Assembly (NCBI GenBank): GCA_964473645.1
Contig: CAYYPW010000003.1
Span: forward strand, 1-64,000
Reading direction: 5' to 3'
Length of the DNA stretch: 64,000 nt
From: HdN1 sp964473645
GTDB taxonomy: Bacteria > Pseudomonadota > Gammaproteobacteria > Pseudomonadales > Ketobacteraceae
Shown here: positions 62,699 through 64,000 of the stretch, piece by piece
Numbering within the stretch: position 1 is the stretch's first letter
Layout: the number at the start of each line of letters is the position of its first letter
Program-made: the position numbers and the translations under genes
The notes under the pieces: model-generated
Database searches by the model: none
What the model was told of the DNA's origin: nothing
What the model saw: only the letters and a program-made list of their open reading frames with translations

Positions 62699-64000
62699 AT
62701 GTTGGACACATCTCTTAAAGGTCAGTTGCAAGCCTATCTTGAACGGGTTGTTTATCCGTTGCAGATCAATGCATCCGTTGACGACAGCGCCAATTCACAA
62801 GAAATGTTGGACCTGCTGAACGACATCGTGGAACTGACGGATAAAATAACGTTAAACGTAAGTCGCGATGACAACGAACGTAAACCTTCGTTCGGCATTA
62901 ACCGACTCGGTGCCAATATGGGCGTTCGATTTGCCGGTATTCCCATGGGGCACGAATTTACGTCACTGGTGTTGGCATTGTTGCAAGCCGGTGGGCATCC
63001 GCCCAAAGTAGAGGCTGATGTCATCGATCAGATCAAAGCGATCGAGGGCAAATTCGAATTCGAAACTTTTATTTCGCTGAGTTGCCATAACTGCCCGGAT
63101 GTCGTTCAGGCGCACAATCTGATGGCCGTGTTGAACCCGAATATTCGCCATGTGATGATCGACGGCGCTTTGTTCCAGGCTGAAGTGAACGAACGCCAGA
63201 TCATGGGAGTTCCTGCGGTCTATGTGAATGGCCAGCCGTTTGGTCAAGGCCGCATGACGCTGGAAGAAATTCTCGCCAAGATTGATACCGGTGCAGCTGC
63301 GCGCGATGCAGCAAAACTATCGAGTAAAGAAGCCTTTGATGTACTGGTGGTGGGCGGTGGACCCTCTGGCGCTGCTGCCGCCGTCTATGCCGCACGCAAA
63401 GGTATTCGTACCGGGGTTGCGTCTGAACGCTTTGGTGGACAGGTGCTGGACACCATGGCCATCGAAAATTTCATTTCCATTCTGGAAACGGATGGACCTA
63501 AATTAGCGGCATCGTTGGAAGCTCACGTTAAGCATTATAACGTCGAGATTATGAATAATCAGCGTGCATCGACATTGATCCCTGCCAGCCAGACCGATGA
63601 TGGCTTGATCCATGTAACGTTCGAGAATGGCGCCACCCTGCGGAGCAAAAGCATCATCATTTCCACCGGGGCGCGTTGGAGAAACATGAATGTGCCTGGT
63701 GAGGCCGAGTATCGCACCCGTGGTGTCGCCTATTGCCCGCACTGCGATGGTCCCTTGTTCAAAGGCAAACGTGTGGCGGTCATAGGCGGGGGGAACTCTG
63801 GTATTGAAGCAGCCATCGATCTTGCTGGCATCGTTGAGCATGTGACCGTTCTGGAGTTTGATGACAAGCTGCGTGCCGATGCTGTGTTGCAGAAAAAATT
63901 ATTCAGCCTGCCCAACGTACAGGTGATTTTGTCGGCGCAAACGACCGAAGTGACGGGCGATGGTCAGAAGATGAATGGATTGGTATATACCGATCGCGTG
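62699..64000 (+). CDS. ahpF: Alkyl hydroperoxide reductase subunit F (cut by window end)
   Basis: 434 codons are visible, about 87 short of E. coli AhpF (521). The N-terminal thioredoxin-like domain has C129-H-N-C132 (SLSCHNCPDVV). The FAD domain has VVGGGPSGAAAAVYAARKG, and the NADH domain has VAVIGGGNSGIEAAIDLAG. The redox pair is C346-P-H-C349 in AYCPHCDGPLF. It passes electrons from NADH to AhpC. ATG 62699 follows CAGGAG, 70 bases after the ahpC stop codon, in one operon. Confidence 0.96.
   Translation, partial: MLDTSLKGQLQAYLERVVYPLQINASVDDSANSQEMLDLLNDIVELTDKITLNVSRDDNERKPSFGINRLGANMGVRFAGIPMGHEFTSLVLALLQAGGHPPKVEADVIDQIKAIEGKFEFETFISLSCHNCPDVVQAHNLMAVLNPNIRHVMIDGALFQAEVNERQIMGVPAVYVNGQPFGQGRMTLEEILAKIDTGAAARDAAKLSSKEAFDVLVVGGGPSGAAAAVYAARKGIRTGVASERFGGQVLDTMAIENFISILETDGPKLAASLEAHVKHYNVEIMNNQRASTLIPASQTDDGLIHVTFENGATLRSKSIIISTGARWRNMNVPGEAEYRTRGVAYCPHCDGPLFKGKRVAVIGGGNSGIEAAIDLAGIVEHVTVLEFDDKLRADAVLQKKLFSLPNVQVILSAQTTEVTGDGQKMNGLVYTDRV

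Overview
The window is a chromosomal segment of a Gram-negative gammaproteobacterium. The gene order matches what I recall of Pseudomonas chromosomes: Nudix, gamma-carbonic anhydrase, DUF1289, purT, then corC, ccsA/ypjD, ffh, rpsP-rimM-trmD-rplS, xerD, dsbC, hom, thrC, recJ, prfB, lysS and a TetR gene. I read it as a Pseudomonadales/Oceanospirillales-type organism but cannot name the genus. No rRNA, tRNA, CRISPR array, prophage or recognisable IS transposase was seen.

Layout. Positions 1-5905 (minus strand): DUF3135 gene, zinc-ribbon Nudix hydrolase and two tandem 7TMR-DISM hybrid histidine kinases, the second cut by the window start. 6374-12311 (plus): CoA-type Nudix hydrolase, gamma-carbonic anhydrase, DUF1289 protein, PurT, exported metallo-beta-lactamase-fold protein, patatin and a two-FHA membrane protein. 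12341-14554 (minus): CorC-type transporter and CcsA/YpjD. 14718-28593 (plus): ffh, the ribosomal/tRNA-modification operon, xerD, dsbC, a third 7TMR-DISM hybrid kinase lying between dsbC and hom, hom-thrC and recJ. 28792-33598: rdgC, an aldehyde dehydrogenase, a secreted alpha/beta hydrolase and an AraC regulator. 33677-39962 (plus): prfB with its programmed +1 frameshift, lysS, AraC, TetR-ung and an RRM protein. 40306-48897: a PF10118 protein, a MerR regulator, then MmsR divergent from a full valine-catabolic set (methylmalonate-semialdehyde dehydrogenase, acyl-CoA dehydrogenase, two crotonase-fold enzymes, 3-hydroxyisobutyrate dehydrogenase). 48968-51886: molybdopterin oxidoreductase divergent from an HxlR regulator. 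51920-58648 (minus): porin, two periplasmic solute-binding proteins and a CheA-like Hpt/ATPase sensor, with no permease. 58938-61775: PAS-GGDEF-EAL protein. 62062-end: ahpC and ahpF (cut by the window end).

The most unusual signal is a family of three intergenic elements (26335-26458, 26593-26725, 47793-47914). Each has a conserved core of about 66 bases framed by inverted-repeat arms of 27-29 bp that pair perfectly or nearly so, yet differ in sequence from locus to locus. Arm pairing is kept while arm sequence is not. This is not how ordinary terminal inverted repeats or target-site duplications behave, and I know of no accepted mechanism for it. Other points worth a second look are the porin/binding-protein/CheA-like gene run, a molybdopterin enzyme without an evident Mo-ligand residue, a palindromic candidate operator before the HxlR gene, and short tandem duplications in several gene leaders.
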